NCBI RefSeq assembly: GCF_037688875.1
Contig: NZ_JAWDIE010000017.1
Span: 20,617 to 84,616 of the forward strand
Reading direction: 5' to 3'
Length of the DNA stretch: 64,000 bases
Origin: Amphibiibacter pelophylacis
GTDB taxonomy: Bacteria > Pseudomonadota > Gammaproteobacteria > Burkholderiales > Burkholderiaceae_C
Shown here in pieces: positions 35,448 through 44,040 of the stretch. The notes under the pieces were generated by a model, which made no database searches, had not been told where the DNA came from, and worked only from the letters and a program-made list of their open reading frames with translations. Every line of letters starts with the position of its first letter. The first letter of the stretch is position 1. Made by a program: the position numbers and the translations under genes.

Positions 35448-36182
35448 ATGACAAACCCTCATTCCGCATCCATGCCGAACCACGCGGCGGGCGGGGCCAG
35501 CCGGCCCGAACCGCGTACTTTGAGCGGGCTGGATCCGCTGCTGGCCAGTGTCGGGCGGGCGCTGCAGACCATCTGGGGCGAGGTGCACAGCCGTACACCG
35601 CGCCCGCTGCCTCCGAGCGTGCAGCCGGACGATCTGGCTCTGGCCGCCATGGAGAGTGACGCCCGCCTCTCCCCCACGGACAAGGCGCTGTCGGGCAGCC
35701 TGATGCGCGTCAACCACGTCGGCGAGGTGTGCGCGCAGGCGCTCTATCAGGCGCAGGCGCTGACAGCGCGATCGCCCGCGCTTCGGGCGCAGATGCTGCA
35801 CGCCGCCGAGGAAGAAATCGACCATCTGGCCTGGACGCAGGACCGCCTGCGCGAGCTGGGCGCGCACCGCAGCCACCTCAACCCGCTGTGGTACGCCGGA
35901 TCGTTCGCGCTGGGACTGCTGGCCGGGCGGCTGGGCGATGCGCGCAGCCTGGGCTTCGTGATTGAAACCGAGCGTCAGGTCGAGGCGCATCTGGACGAGC
36001 ACATGGAGCGCCTGCCGCCCAGCGATGCGCTTTCGCAGGCCATTGTTGAACGGATGAAGGCCGACGAGGCCCGTCACGCCGACGATGCGCTGGCTGCAGG
36101 GGGCATCCCCCTGCCCGGCCCGGTGAAAACGGCGATGCGCGGCATGGCCAAGGTGATGACGGTGACGGCCCACCGCCTCTGA
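35448..36182 (+). CDS. coq7: 2-polyprenyl-3-methyl-6-methoxy-1,4-benzoquinone monooxygenase
   Basis: Coq7 hydroxylates C6 of demethoxyubiquinone in ubiquinone synthesis, replacing UbiF in many betaproteobacteria. The 244-residue protein is a di-iron four-helix enzyme. Ligand motifs are MRVNHVGEVCAQALY (Glu), HAAEEEIDHLAWT (ExxH), VIETERQVEAHLDEH (Glu) and KADEARHADDAL (ExxH). A 70-residue N-terminal extension precedes the catalytic domain. The ATG at 35448 follows AAGGA. The ubiJ-ubiB pair lies two kilobases downstream on the same strand, with cca on the opposite strand between. Confidence 0.94.
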   Translation: MTNPHSASMPNHAAGGASRPEPRTLSGLDPLLASVGRALQTIWGEVHSRTPRPLPPSVQPDDLALAAMESDARLSPTDKALSGSLMRVNHVGEVCAQALYQAQALTARSPALRAQMLHAAEEEIDHLAWTQDRLRELGAHRSHLNPLWYAGSFALGLLAGRLGDARSLGFVIETERQVEAHLDEHMERLPPSDALSQAIVERMKADEARHADDALAAGGIPLPGPVKTAMRGMAKVMTVTAHRL

Positions 36183-36203
36183 GACCGCAGCCGGGCCGAT
36201 GTT

Positions 36204-37532
36204 TCAGTCGCCCGGCCCTGCCTGCTGCAGCAGCGCCAGCCGCGCCGCGTCCAGCGCCTGGCCGATGGCCGGGCCTTTAGCCCCACGCTCCTGCGCTGCG
36301 CGGATCACCTGAGCCTGATCCAGCGCCTGCAGCCGCTGCCATGCGGCGTGCTGCTGCTGTGCGGCCCAGGCGATGGCCTTCGCGCCCGGCAGTGCCGTGT
36401 CCAGATGCTGCACGAGCGCCCAGAGGGACTGCGCGCGCTGCGGTCGGCGCCAGGCGTCCAGACGCTGCAGCGCGTCCAGCAGGCTGCGCGGAGATAGCGC
36501 CATGGACGCCGTGGTCGCCGTGGTGGCCGAAGAGGACGACACCAGCGCAGCCCGCTCGCGGGCCGCGCAGGCGAGCAGCTCCTGCGCGCTGGACGGGACG
36601 CGCCAGACGCGCTGCAGCACGGCGGCGTGGTCCAGCACGCTGGCCGAATCGTCACCGGCCAGCAAAGTGCGGGCCAGCCAAAGCAGGGTCCAGCGCTCGT
36701 CCAGCCCCAGGCCTTCGGCGGGATCCAGATGACGCCAGGCGCTGCCCCACCGGTTTTCCCCTTCAAGCGACCACTGCGCCAGACCCTCCGGCAGCCCGGC
36801 CGTCTGCAGCAGCACGGACCAGGCGCCGCAATCGCCCAGCACCTGACCGAAGCGCGACGGCTGCTTCGACACAATCGCACGCGCCACCTCTCGCCACAGG
36901 CGTTCGGGCACCAGCGCCTGCAGCTCGCCACTGCGCGCGAGCTGCGCCAGAAGCTGCTGCGTGCCAAGCGCCACCGTGAACTGCGGCCAGCGCGCCGCCA
37001 GCCGCGCCAGGCGCAGGACGCGCAGCGGGTCTTCGGTGAAGGCGTCCGAGACGTGCCGCAGCACGCCCGCGCGCAGGTCGCGCCAGCCGCCCAACGGGTC
37101 GATCAGGCGGCCGTCCAGCGTCTGCGCCATGGCGTTGAGGGTGAGATCGCGCCGCAGCAGATCCTGCTCCAGCGTCACCGACGGATCAGCATGGAAAACA
37201 AAGCCGCCGTAGCCCGGCGCCGACTTGCGCTCGGTGCGCGCCAGTGCGAACTCGTCCTGAGTCTGCGGGTGCAGGAACACCGGAAAATCCTGGCCGACCG
37301 GGCGGAATCCCAGGTCCAGCAGGTCCTGCGCGCGGGCGCCCACCACCACCCAGTCGCGGTCGCCCGCCGGTTCGCCCAGCAGCGCGTCGCGCACCGCCCC
37401 GCCCACCACATAGACCTGCGCCAGACCGGCCAGGCGGCGCACCAGCGCGTCGGGCTCGATCACCGGCAAGGCGGGCGGCTGCTCAGGCAACGAGACCGAT
37501 GGGTCCAGGCGCGGGAAGGGATCAGGGTTCAT
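36204..37532 (-). CDS. cca: CCA-adding tRNA nucleotidyltransferase
   Basis: Cca adds or repairs the 3-prime CCA of tRNAs without a template. The start at 37532 gives 442 residues. The nucleotidyltransferase head has YVVGGAVRDALLGEPAGDRDWVVVG with the metal-binding Asp residues, ELARTERKS-like FALARTERKSAPGYGGFVFHA, and RRDLTLNAMAQTLDGRLIDPLGG. DAFTEDPLRVLRLARLAARW starts the neck. The HD-domain motif seen in the E. coli enzyme is not visible, so it may lack phosphodiesterase activity. The C-terminal 120 residues are Ala/Gln/Leu-rich helices. It is convergent with coq7 and divergent from ubiJ. Confidence 0.92.
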   Translation of the reverse strand: MNPDPFPRLDPSVSLPEQPPALPVIEPDALVRRLAGLAQVYVVGGAVRDALLGEPAGDRDWVVVGARAQDLLDLGFRPVGQDFPVFLHPQTQDEFALARTERKSAPGYGGFVFHADPSVTLEQDLLRRDLTLNAMAQTLDGRLIDPLGGWRDLRAGVLRHVSDAFTEDPLRVLRLARLAARWPQFTVALGTQQLLAQLARSGELQALVPERLWREVARAIVSKQPSRFGQVLGDCGAWSVLLQTAGLPEGLAQWSLEGENRWGSAWRHLDPAEGLGLDERWTLLWLARTLLAGDDSASVLDHAAVLQRVWRVPSSAQELLACAARERAALVSSSSATTATTASMALSPRSLLDALQRLDAWRRPQRAQSLWALVQHLDTALPGAKAIAWAAQQQHAAWQRLQALDQAQVIRAAQERGAKGPAIGQALDAARLALLQQAGPGD

Positions 37533-37601
37533 GGCCGATTGTAGGCATGGCCAGCGCCTACAATCCAAAGCCTGATTACGGGCCCAGTGCCCCGCTACGC
37601 C

Positions 37602-38156
37602 ATGAATTTCAAAAATGCCCCCCAAATGCCCTTCTCGGGCCTGGTCCAGTCGCTGTCGCAGGCCGGGCTGGAGCGCGTCACCCTGCTGGCCAACCACGTG
37701 CTGTCGGCCGAGCCTGAAGCCACGCGCCGCCTGCAGGCGCACGTCGGCCACGCGCTGCACGTGCATCTGGACGACTGGCCGCGCCACCTGCCGCGCGGCG
37801 CCGAGCTGCTCTTCCTGATCACCCCGGCCGGTCTTCTGGAAGCCGTCGCTGCGGACGATGCCGCCGTGGCGCTGGCGCCCACCCTGCACGTCCACCTGGA
37901 CGCCAGCAACCCGCTGGCGCTGGTGGGCGCTCTGGCGCGCGGGCCGCTGGTGGCCACGCAGGTCGCCGGGCCGGGCGCGCTGGCCAGCGACATCAACTGG
38001 ATCATCGCGCACGTGCGCTGGGACATCGAAGCCGATCTGGAACGCTGGGTCGGCCCCAGCGTCGCCATGGCGCTGGTGACGGCGGGCCACTTCGCCAGCA
38101 GCGCGGTGCAGCAGGCGGCCAGCACGCTGGGCGCGCTGATCGGCAAACGGCAGTAA
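37602..38156 (+). CDS. ubiJ: Ubiquinone biosynthesis accessory factor UbiJ-like protein
   Basis: UbiJ is a cytoplasmic SCP2-domain lipid-binding protein that, with UbiK, organises the late ubiquinone enzymes. The 184-residue protein from ATG 37602 shows the family plan: an SCP2-like alpha/beta domain (about residues 10-105, including LLFLITPAGLLEAV) followed by GPGALASDINWIIAHVRWDIEADLERWVGP, the region after the domain conserved in UbiJ, and a helical tail. It is followed after 24 bases by ubiB, the standard pairing. A GTG five codons upstream is an alternative start. Sequence divergence of this family means the call rests partly on position. Confidence 0.82.
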   Translation: MNFKNAPQMPFSGLVQSLSQAGLERVTLLANHVLSAEPEATRRLQAHVGHALHVHLDDWPRHLPRGAELLFLITPAGLLEAVAADDAAVALAPTLHVHLDASNPLALVGALARGPLVATQVAGPGALASDINWIIAHVRWDIEADLERWVGPSVAMALVTAGHFASSAVQQAASTLGALIGKRQ

Positions 38157-38180
38157 GCCGCATCTGTGAGCTTCCTGCCC

Positions 38181-39767
38181 ATGCGCTTCCTGCAATACCC
38201 GCTGCGGCTGGTTTACATCCTTTACATCATCGCCCACTACGGGCTGGACGAGATCGCCCTGTCGCCCTTCCGGCAGCGCTGGGTGCGCGGGCTACTGCGC
38301 GTGATGACGCTGGGGCGGCGACTGCACGCGCCACGCGGCCAGCGCCTGCGTCTGGCACTGGAGCGTCTGGGCCCCATCTTCGTCAAGTTCGGCCAGGTGC
38401 TGTCCACCCGGCGCGATCTGCTGCCGCCGGACATTGCGGACGAGCTGACCCTGCTGCAGGACCGCGTCGCGCCCTTCGATAACGCCCACGCTTTCCGCAT
38501 CATCGAATCGGCGCTGGGCCGCACCGTGGGCCAGATGTTTGCCCAGATCGACGAGCATCCCATCGCCAGCGCCTCGATTGCGCAGGTCTATTTCGGGCGG
38601 CTGCACGATGGCCGCGAGGTGGCCATCAAGGTGCTGCGCCCCGGCATGCAGTCGGTGATCGAGAACGATCTGGCGCTGATGCACACGCTGGCCGCCTGGG
38701 TTGAGCGCCTGTCCAGCGACGGCAAGCGCCTGCGCCCGCGCGAGGTCGTCAGCGAGTTCGACATGTATCTGCACGACGAGCTGGACCTGGTGCGCGAAGC
38801 CGCCAACGCCACCCAGCTGCGGCGCAACATGCAGGGCCTGAACCTGCTGATCGTGCCGGAAATGATGTGGGATTTCTGCAGCACGCAGGTCATCGTCATG
38901 CAGCGCATGCACGGCGTGCCCATCGCGCAGGTGGATCGCCTGATCGCCGCCGGGGTGGACATGAAGCGCCTGGCGGTCGATGGCGTGACCATTTTCTTCA
39001 CCCAGGTCTTCCGCGACGGCTTTTTCCACGCCGACATGCACCCGGGCAACATCCTGGTGTCGACGGCGCCCGAGACGCTGGGGCGCTACATTGCGCTGGA
39101 TTTCGGCATCATCGGCACGCTGTCCGAGTTCGACAAGAGCTATCTGGCGCAGAACTTCCTGGCCTTCTTCCAGCGCGATTACAAACGCGTCGCCGAGCTG
39201 CACATTGAATCGGGCTGGGTGCCGTCGCAGACGCGCGTGGACGCGCTGGAAGGCGCGGTGCGCACCGTGTGCGAGCCTTACTTTGACCGGCCTCTGAAGG
39301 AAATCTCGCTGGGCCAGGTGCTGCTGCGTCTGTTCCAGATCTCCAAGCGCTTCCAGGTGGAAATCCAGCCGCAGCTCGTGCTGCTGCAGAAAACGCTGCT
39401 CAACATCGAGGGCCTGGGGCGCCAGCTCGACCCCGATCTGGACCTGTGGCACACCGCCAAACCCTTCCTGGAACGCTGGATGAACGAGCAGGTGGGCTGG
39501 CGCGCCCTGCTTCAGGGCCTGAAAAAAGAGGCGCCCAGCTACGCCCAGCTCATGCCCGAAGTGCCGCGCCTGCTGCACAGCACGCTGCTGGCGCTGTCGC
39601 ACTCGTCGCGCCACGGCAAGGTCCAGCCCAGTCACCCCGAACTGGTCGAAGCCATCGGCCAGCTCGTGCGCGAACAGCGCAGCCAGCGCCGCTGGATCAT
39701 CTCGGTGGGGACTGTGCTGGTGCTGCTTCTGGGGGCGGTGGTGGCGGTGGGGTGGCGGCTGGTGTAG
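38181..39767 (+). CDS. ubiB: Ubiquinone biosynthesis kinase-like protein UbiB
   Basis: UbiB is an atypical kinase-like ATPase of the ABC1/COQ8 family needed for ubiquinone synthesis. I start it at ATG 38181 (MRFLQYPLRLVYILYII), which matches relatives, giving 528 residues; a GTG five codons upstream is possible. The family-specific KxGQ motif is in IFVKFGQVLSTRRDLLP; the Ala-rich nucleotide loop is SASIAQVYFGRLHDG, followed by VAIKVLRPGM with the conserved Lys. FFHADMHPGNILV is the catalytic-like loop and ALDFGIIGTL the DFG equivalent. The C-terminus ends in a membrane segment. It is likely cotranscribed with ubiJ. Confidence 0.95.
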   Translation: MRFLQYPLRLVYILYIIAHYGLDEIALSPFRQRWVRGLLRVMTLGRRLHAPRGQRLRLALERLGPIFVKFGQVLSTRRDLLPPDIADELTLLQDRVAPFDNAHAFRIIESALGRTVGQMFAQIDEHPIASASIAQVYFGRLHDGREVAIKVLRPGMQSVIENDLALMHTLAAWVERLSSDGKRLRPREVVSEFDMYLHDELDLVREAANATQLRRNMQGLNLLIVPEMMWDFCSTQVIVMQRMHGVPIAQVDRLIAAGVDMKRLAVDGVTIFFTQVFRDGFFHADMHPGNILVSTAPETLGRYIALDFGIIGTLSEFDKSYLAQNFLAFFQRDYKRVAELHIESGWVPSQTRVDALEGAVRTVCEPYFDRPLKEISLGQVLLRLFQISKRFQVEIQPQLVLLQKTLLNIEGLGRQLDPDLDLWHTAKPFLERWMNEQVGWRALLQGLKKEAPSYAQLMPEVPRLLHSTLLALSHSSRHGKVQPSHPELVEAIGQLVREQRSQRRWIISVGTVLVLLLGAVVAVGWRLV

Positions 39768-39806
39768 GGGTGAAACAGCCTGCTGGATTTCTGCGTGGAT
39801 TCACCG

Positions 39807-39835
39807 TTGTTGCGTGGTGCGCAACATGCTATATT
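39807..39835 (+). promoter_or_regulatory. Sigma-70 promoter of higBA with operator in the spacer
   Basis: TTGTTG, a 17-base spacer and TATATT form a near-consensus promoter. The arms TGTTGCG (39808-39814) and CGCAACA (39820-39826) form an inverted repeat around five bases, overlapping the minus 35 element and spacer, an ideal place for HigA to repress. The predicted transcription start falls at about 39842-39843, on the HigB ATG. Confidence 0.72.
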
Positions 39836-39842
39836 GATCCCC

Positions 39843-40121
39843 ATGATCAAGACGTTTCAGCACAAAGGTCTGAAAAATCTCTTCGAAACAGGAAGTCTCG
39901 CAGGGGTGCAGGCCAGCCATGGAAAGCGTCTGCGCCTGCAACTTGCAGCTCTCGATACTGCGCAAATCATTGAGGATATGGATATCCCCGGCTTTCGTCT
40001 GCATCCACTGAAAGGCCCATCCGCAGGGCGCTGGTCGATTGCGGTGAATGCCAATTGGCGTCTGACCTTCGAATTCAGGGAAGGCAATGCCTACATTGTG
40101 GATTACGAGGACTATCACTGA
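39843..40121 (+). CDS. higB: HigB-type toxin (RelE-superfamily mRNA interferase)
   Basis: HigB toxins are ribosome-dependent mRNA endonucleases. The 92-residue protein starts at ATG 39843 (MIKTFQHKGLKNLFETG) and shows the HigB plan: GIQASH-like GVQASHGKRLRLQLAALDTA, then the strand IPGFRLHPLKGPSAGRWSIAVNANWRLTFEF with the Arg/Trp residues that form the RNase core, and IVDYEDYH at the end. There is no ribosome-binding site and the promoter minus 10 ends seven bases before the ATG, so the mRNA may be leaderless. The toxin gene precedes the antitoxin, as in hig loci, and its TGA overlaps the antitoxin ATG by one base. Confidence 0.93.
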   Translation: MIKTFQHKGLKNLFETGSLAGVQASHGKRLRLQLAALDTAQIIEDMDIPGFRLHPLKGPSAGRWSIAVNANWRLTFEFREGNAYIVDYEDYH

Positions 40122-40417
40122 TGACCACCATGCACAACCCGCCCCACCCCGGTGAATTCATCAGCGAGGTTTATCTGGAGCCCAACGGAATCAGCGGCAG
40201 GGAGCTCGCCGAGAAACTGGACGTCGCAGCCTCGACGCTGAGCCGGATTCTGAAAGGAACTGGCCGGGTCACCCCGGAAATGGCCCTGCGCCTGGCAAAA
40301 TCCGTAGGCCGGTCACCAGAAAGCTGGCTGGCCATGCAGGATGCGTATGACCTCTGGCTGGCCCGCCAAAGCGTGGATCTGCAGCGGGTAGGGAAACTCA
40401 GGTTCGCAGAGGCCTGA
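40121..40417 (+). CDS. higA: HigA-type antitoxin (XRE family)
   Basis: HigA binds and neutralises HigB and represses the operon. The 98-residue protein has the HigA hallmark HPGEFISEVYLEPNGISGRELAEKLDV, a helix-turn-helix of the XRE type (SGRELAEKLDVAASTLSRILKGTGRVTPEMALRLAKSVGRS), and SPESWLAMQDAYDLW, standard for the family. The ATG at 40121 overlaps the toxin stop (TGATG); another ATG lies three codons further. The inverted repeat in the promoter spacer is its probable operator. Confidence 0.94.
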   Translation: MTTMHNPPHPGEFISEVYLEPNGISGRELAEKLDVAASTLSRILKGTGRVTPEMALRLAKSVGRSPESWLAMQDAYDLWLARQSVDLQRVGKLRFAEA

Positions 40418-40435
40418 TGCGTCGATCATGACTCA

Positions 40436-41830
40436 TCAAACCGGCTGCGCCACCAGATCGTGTCCGCGCGCTTCGACGACCACAGCGCGGGTGAATTCGC
40501 CGACTTTGAGCGTTTTTGAGGCCTTGTTGGGCGGCAGGAGGTGGACGATGCCGTCGATCTCGGGGGCATCGGCGTAACTGCGGCCGCGCCCGCCCCGGCG
40601 ACCCAGCGCGGGGGCGTGGTCGATCAGCACCTGCAGGGTCTGGCCGACGCGGCGCTGCAGGCGCTGCACCGACACCTGCTCGGCAACGGCCATGAATTCG
40701 GCGCGGCGCGCTTCGCGCTCCTCCTGCGGCAGGGCGCCATCCAGCGCGTTGGCCGGAGCACCGTCCACGGGCGAGTAGGCAAAGCAGCCTGCGCGGTCGA
40801 TCTGCGCTTCACGGACAAAATCAAGCAGGTGCTCGAACTGCTCGCGCGTTTCGCCCGGGAATCCGGCGATGAAGGTCGAGCGCACCACCAGCTCCGGACA
40901 GGCCTGGCGCCAGGCCAGCAGGCGCTCCAGCACTTTTTCAGCACTGGCCGGCCGCTTCATGCGACGCAGCACCTCGGGGTGCGCGTGCTGGAAGGGCACG
41001 TCCAGGTAGGGCAGGATCAGCCCTTCGGCCATCAAAGGCAGCAGATCGTCCACGCTGGGATAGGGGTAGACGTAGTGCAGCCGCACCCAGGCCTTGTGCC
41101 CGCGCGCCAGTTCGCCCAGGCGCTGGCACAGGTCCAGCAGGCGGGTTTTGACGGGCTGGCCGTCCCAGAAACCGGTTCTGTATTTCACATCGACGCCGTA
41201 AGCGCTGGTGTCCTGGCTGACGACGAGCAGCTCTTTCACGCCCGATTCGAACAGGCGTTTGGCCTCGCCCAGAACGTCGCCCACGGGGCGGCTGAACAGA
41301 TCGCCGCGCATCGAGGGGATGATGCAGAAGGTGCAGCGGTGGTTACAGCCTTCGCTGATTTTCAGATAGGCGTAGTGCTTCGGCGTCAGCTTGATGCCCT
41401 GCGCGGGCACCAGATCAACAAACGGATCATGCGGTTTGGGCAGGTGCTGGTGGATGGCGTCCATGACCTCCTGCGTGGCGTGCGGCCCCGTCACCGCCAG
41501 CACCTTGGGGTGGGTCTGGCGCACCAGGTTCTCACCCCCCTCGCCCGTGCGCGCGCCCAGGCAGCCCGTCACGATGACCTTGCCGTTCTCGGCCAGCGCC
41601 TCACCGATGGTGTCCAGGCTCTCGCGCACCGCATCGTCGATGAAGCCGCAAGTGTTGACGACAACCAGATCCGCTCCCGCAAAGGATTTGTGCGTCTGGT
41701 AACCCTCGGCCGAGAGCTGCGTCAGGATCAGCTCGGAATCAGTGAGCGCTTTGGGGCAGCCCAGCGAGACAAAGCCGATGCGCGGGGCGGCGGAGGTGGG
41801 GGGCGAAGCAGGGGCAAGATCAGCGGTCAT
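40436..41830 (-). CDS. rimO: Ribosomal protein S12 methylthiotransferase RimO
   Basis: RimO is a radical-SAM enzyme that adds a methylthio group to the aspartate (D88 in E. coli) of ribosomal protein S12. The start at 41830 gives 464 residues. The N-terminal UPF0004 domain carries three cysteines, in SLGCPKALTDSE, VVNTCGFIDDAV and VTGCLGAR, that bind the second FeS cluster. The radical-SAM cluster motif is CNHRCTFCIIPSMRG. RSTFIAGFPGETREQFEHLLDFV and the C-terminal TRAM domain with its RGHDLVAQPV ending follow. It is divergent from the LysE-type exporter gene, about 100 bases away. Confidence 0.97.
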   Translation of the reverse strand: MTADLAPASPPTSAAPRIGFVSLGCPKALTDSELILTQLSAEGYQTHKSFAGADLVVVNTCGFIDDAVRESLDTIGEALAENGKVIVTGCLGARTGEGGENLVRQTHPKVLAVTGPHATQEVMDAIHQHLPKPHDPFVDLVPAQGIKLTPKHYAYLKISEGCNHRCTFCIIPSMRGDLFSRPVGDVLGEAKRLFESGVKELLVVSQDTSAYGVDVKYRTGFWDGQPVKTRLLDLCQRLGELARGHKAWVRLHYVYPYPSVDDLLPLMAEGLILPYLDVPFQHAHPEVLRRMKRPASAEKVLERLLAWRQACPELVVRSTFIAGFPGETREQFEHLLDFVREAQIDRAGCFAYSPVDGAPANALDGALPQEEREARRAEFMAVAEQVSVQRLQRRVGQTLQVLIDHAPALGRRGGRGRSYADAPEIDGIVHLLPPNKASKTLKVGEFTRAVVVEARGHDLVAQPV

Positions 41831-41933
41831 GGTGCAGGCCTGGGTCTGGAACAGTGCGGGAGTATGCCGCATGGGGGCCGTAGCGACGAACAGCTCTGCA
41901 TGCCTGGCTCCGTTCCCGTGGACAATCTCTCCC

Positions 41934-42554
41934 ATGCCCCCCATTTTCCTCCACGGCCTGCTGCTGGGCCTGAGCCTGATTGTCGCCATTGGTGCGCAGA
42001 ACGCCTTCGTGCTGCGCCAGGGCCTGCGCCGCGAGCACGTGACGCCGGTGGTGGTGCTCTGTGCGCTGGCCGACGCCGTGCTGATCACCGCCGGGGTGCT
42101 GGGCATGGCGCGGGTGATCGCCAGCCACCCCGGGCTGGCACAGATCATGGCCGGGGCCGGGGCGGTTTTTCTGGCCGCGTACGGCTGGAAGGCGCTGCTG
42201 CGGGCGCGCCATGCCAGCCGGCTGCAGGCCGCGCAGGGCGGCGGCCTGAGCCTGGGCGCTGCACTGGCGCAGGCAGCGGCGTTCACCCTGCTCAACCCGC
42301 ATGTCTATCTGGACACCGTGCTGCTGGTGGGCAGCATCGGCGCGCAGCACCCGCCGGGGCTGGCGCAGGTCAGCTTCATCGCCGGGGCCTGCACCGCCAG
42401 CGTAGGCTGGTTCACGCTGCTGGGTTTTGGCGCTCGCGCCCTGGCGCCGGTTTTTGCACGGCCGCGCGCCTGGCAGGTTCTGGACGGCATCATCGGGCTG
42501 ACCATGCTGACGCTGGCAGCGCTTTTGCTGCGCCATGCGCTCGCCGGGGCCTGA
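41934..42554 (+). CDS. LysE/ArgO family amino acid exporter
   Basis: An exporter for basic amino acids of 206 residues. It begins FLHGLLLGLSLIVAIGAQNAFVLRQGLRREHV, the LysE/ArgO signature. It has six hydrophobic segments, with the central loop ARHASRLQAAQGG and the conserved AFTLLNPHVYLDT motif. Such proteins protect against excess arginine or lysine. The ATG at 41934 gives the usual length. Its stop meets the permease stop on the other strand without any base between. No dedicated LysG/ArgP regulator is next to it. Confidence 0.92.
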   Translation: MPPIFLHGLLLGLSLIVAIGAQNAFVLRQGLRREHVTPVVVLCALADAVLITAGVLGMARVIASHPGLAQIMAGAGAVFLAAYGWKALLRARHASRLQAAQGGGLSLGAALAQAAAFTLLNPHVYLDTVLLVGSIGAQHPPGLAQVSFIAGACTASVGWFTLLGFGARALAPVFARPRAWQVLDGIIGLTMLTLAALLLRHALAGA

Positions 42555-43940
42555 TCAGCGCCCCTCCAGCATCTCATCCCGGGGCGCCGCGTCGCGGCTG
42601 GCTCCGGTCAGCAGGAAGCCGACATAGCCCAGGCCCACGATAGCGGCGAACAGCACGAAGACCAGGCTGCTGAACCAGGCCATGGCGAGCAGCGAGATCA
42701 CGGCAATCACCAGCGCGATCCACGGAAAAAGCGGGAACACCGGTGCGCGGTAAGGCCGATCCATGCCCGGCTCGATGCGGCGCAGGCGCAGCAGGCTGGC
42801 CATGGAGATGATGTACATCAGCAGCGCGCCAAACACCGACATGGTGATGATGTTGGCGGTGAGGCTCTGGCCACCCAGCGTGATCAGGCTGTCGCTGAAA
42901 ATGGCTGCGATGCCGACCACACCCCCGGCCAGGATGGCCCGGTGCGGCGTGCGAAAGCGCGGGTGCACGGCGGCAAACCAGGGCAGCAGGTAACCGGCGC
43001 GGGCCAGCGCGAAAATCTGGCGCGAGTAGCCCATGATGATGCCGTGAAAGCTGGCCACCAGGCCGAACAGGCCCAGCCAGATCAGCATGTGCATCCAGCC
43101 GCTGCTCTGCCCGACGATGATGGCCATGGCCTTGGGCAGCGGGTCGTTGATGTTTGCCAGCTCTTTCCAGTTGCCCACGCCGCCCGCAAAAATCATCACG
43201 CCAAAAGCCAGCGCCACCAGCGTCAGGATGCCCGCGATGTAGGCCTTGGGAATGGTGCGGCGCGGGTCGCGCGCCTCTTCGGCGGCCATGGCCACGCCCT
43301 CGATCGCCAGAAAGAACCAGATCGCAAAGGGAATCGCGCCCAGGATGCCGCTCACCGTGGCCGCCGAGAACATGCTGCTGCCCGCCCAGCCATCCAGTGC
43401 AAAGTGCTGCCAGGAGAAGCCTGGCGCGACCACGCCCATGAAGACCAGCAGCTCGCCAATCGCCAGTACGGTCACGAACAGCTCGAAGTTGGCCGCGATG
43501 CTCACCCCCAGGATGTTCAGCACCATGAAGACCGCGTACGCCCCGACGGCGATCCACTTGGGGTCCAGCGCCGGAAAGAGGTTGTTCAGATAGGCGCCGA
43601 TCGCCAGCGCGATGGCCGGGGGCGCGAAGACGAACTCGATCAGCGTCGCCATGCCCGCGAAGTAACCGCCCTTGGGCCCGTAGGCGCGGTAGGCGTAGGC
43701 GAAAGGTCCGCCCGCGTGCGGAATGGCCGTGGACAGCTCGGTGTAGCTGAAGATGAAGGTGGTGTACATCAGCGCGATGAACACGAAGGTGACCAGAAAG
43801 CCCAGCGTTCCGGCCGCGCCCCAGCCGTAGCTCCAGCCGAAATAGTCGCCCGAAATGACCAGGCCCACCGCGATCCCCCACAGCTGGATCGCGCCCAGCG
43901 TGGGCTTGAGCTCGCGCACCACGTTCTCTCTCTTGTTCAT
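42555..43940 (-). CDS. Ethanolamine permease-type APC transporter
   Basis: This APC-superfamily permease of 461 residues has the ethanolamine permease (Eat) signature. It starts VVRELKPTLGAIQLWGIAVG, followed by LVISGDYFGWSYGWGAAGTLG, and contains FSYTELSTAIPHAGGPFAYAYRA and FFLAIEGVAMAAEEARDPRRTIPKAY split by the membrane, as in Eat proteins. It has 12 hydrophobic segments. It lies 100 bases after the amidotransferase gene with its own CAGGAGACAGC ribosome site and is the last gene of the leftward cluster encoding a GS-like ligase, aldehyde dehydrogenase, alcohol dehydrogenase and hydrolase. No ethanolamine ammonia-lyase genes accompany it here. Substrate is inferred from family resemblance. 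Confidence 0.88.
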   Translation of the reverse strand: MNKRENVVRELKPTLGAIQLWGIAVGLVISGDYFGWSYGWGAAGTLGFLVTFVFIALMYTTFIFSYTELSTAIPHAGGPFAYAYRAYGPKGGYFAGMATLIEFVFAPPAIALAIGAYLNNLFPALDPKWIAVGAYAVFMVLNILGVSIAANFELFVTVLAIGELLVFMGVVAPGFSWQHFALDGWAGSSMFSAATVSGILGAIPFAIWFFLAIEGVAMAAEEARDPRRTIPKAYIAGILTLVALAFGVMIFAGGVGNWKELANINDPLPKAMAIIVGQSSGWMHMLIWLGLFGLVASFHGIIMGYSRQIFALARAGYLLPWFAAVHPRFRTPHRAILAGGVVGIAAIFSDSLITLGGQSLTANIITMSVFGALLMYIISMASLLRLRRIEPGMDRPYRAPVFPLFPWIALVIAVISLLAMAWFSSLVFVLFAAIVGLGYVGFLLTGASRDAAPRDEMLEGR

Positions 43941-44040
43941 GCTGTCTCCTGGAGTGATCGCCCGGTTGCATCGTCCGGAACGCTTTTTGGCCCGGAACCG
44001 CCGGGATCGGTCAAGAAAGCATTGGCGCGCTCCGGCCTGT

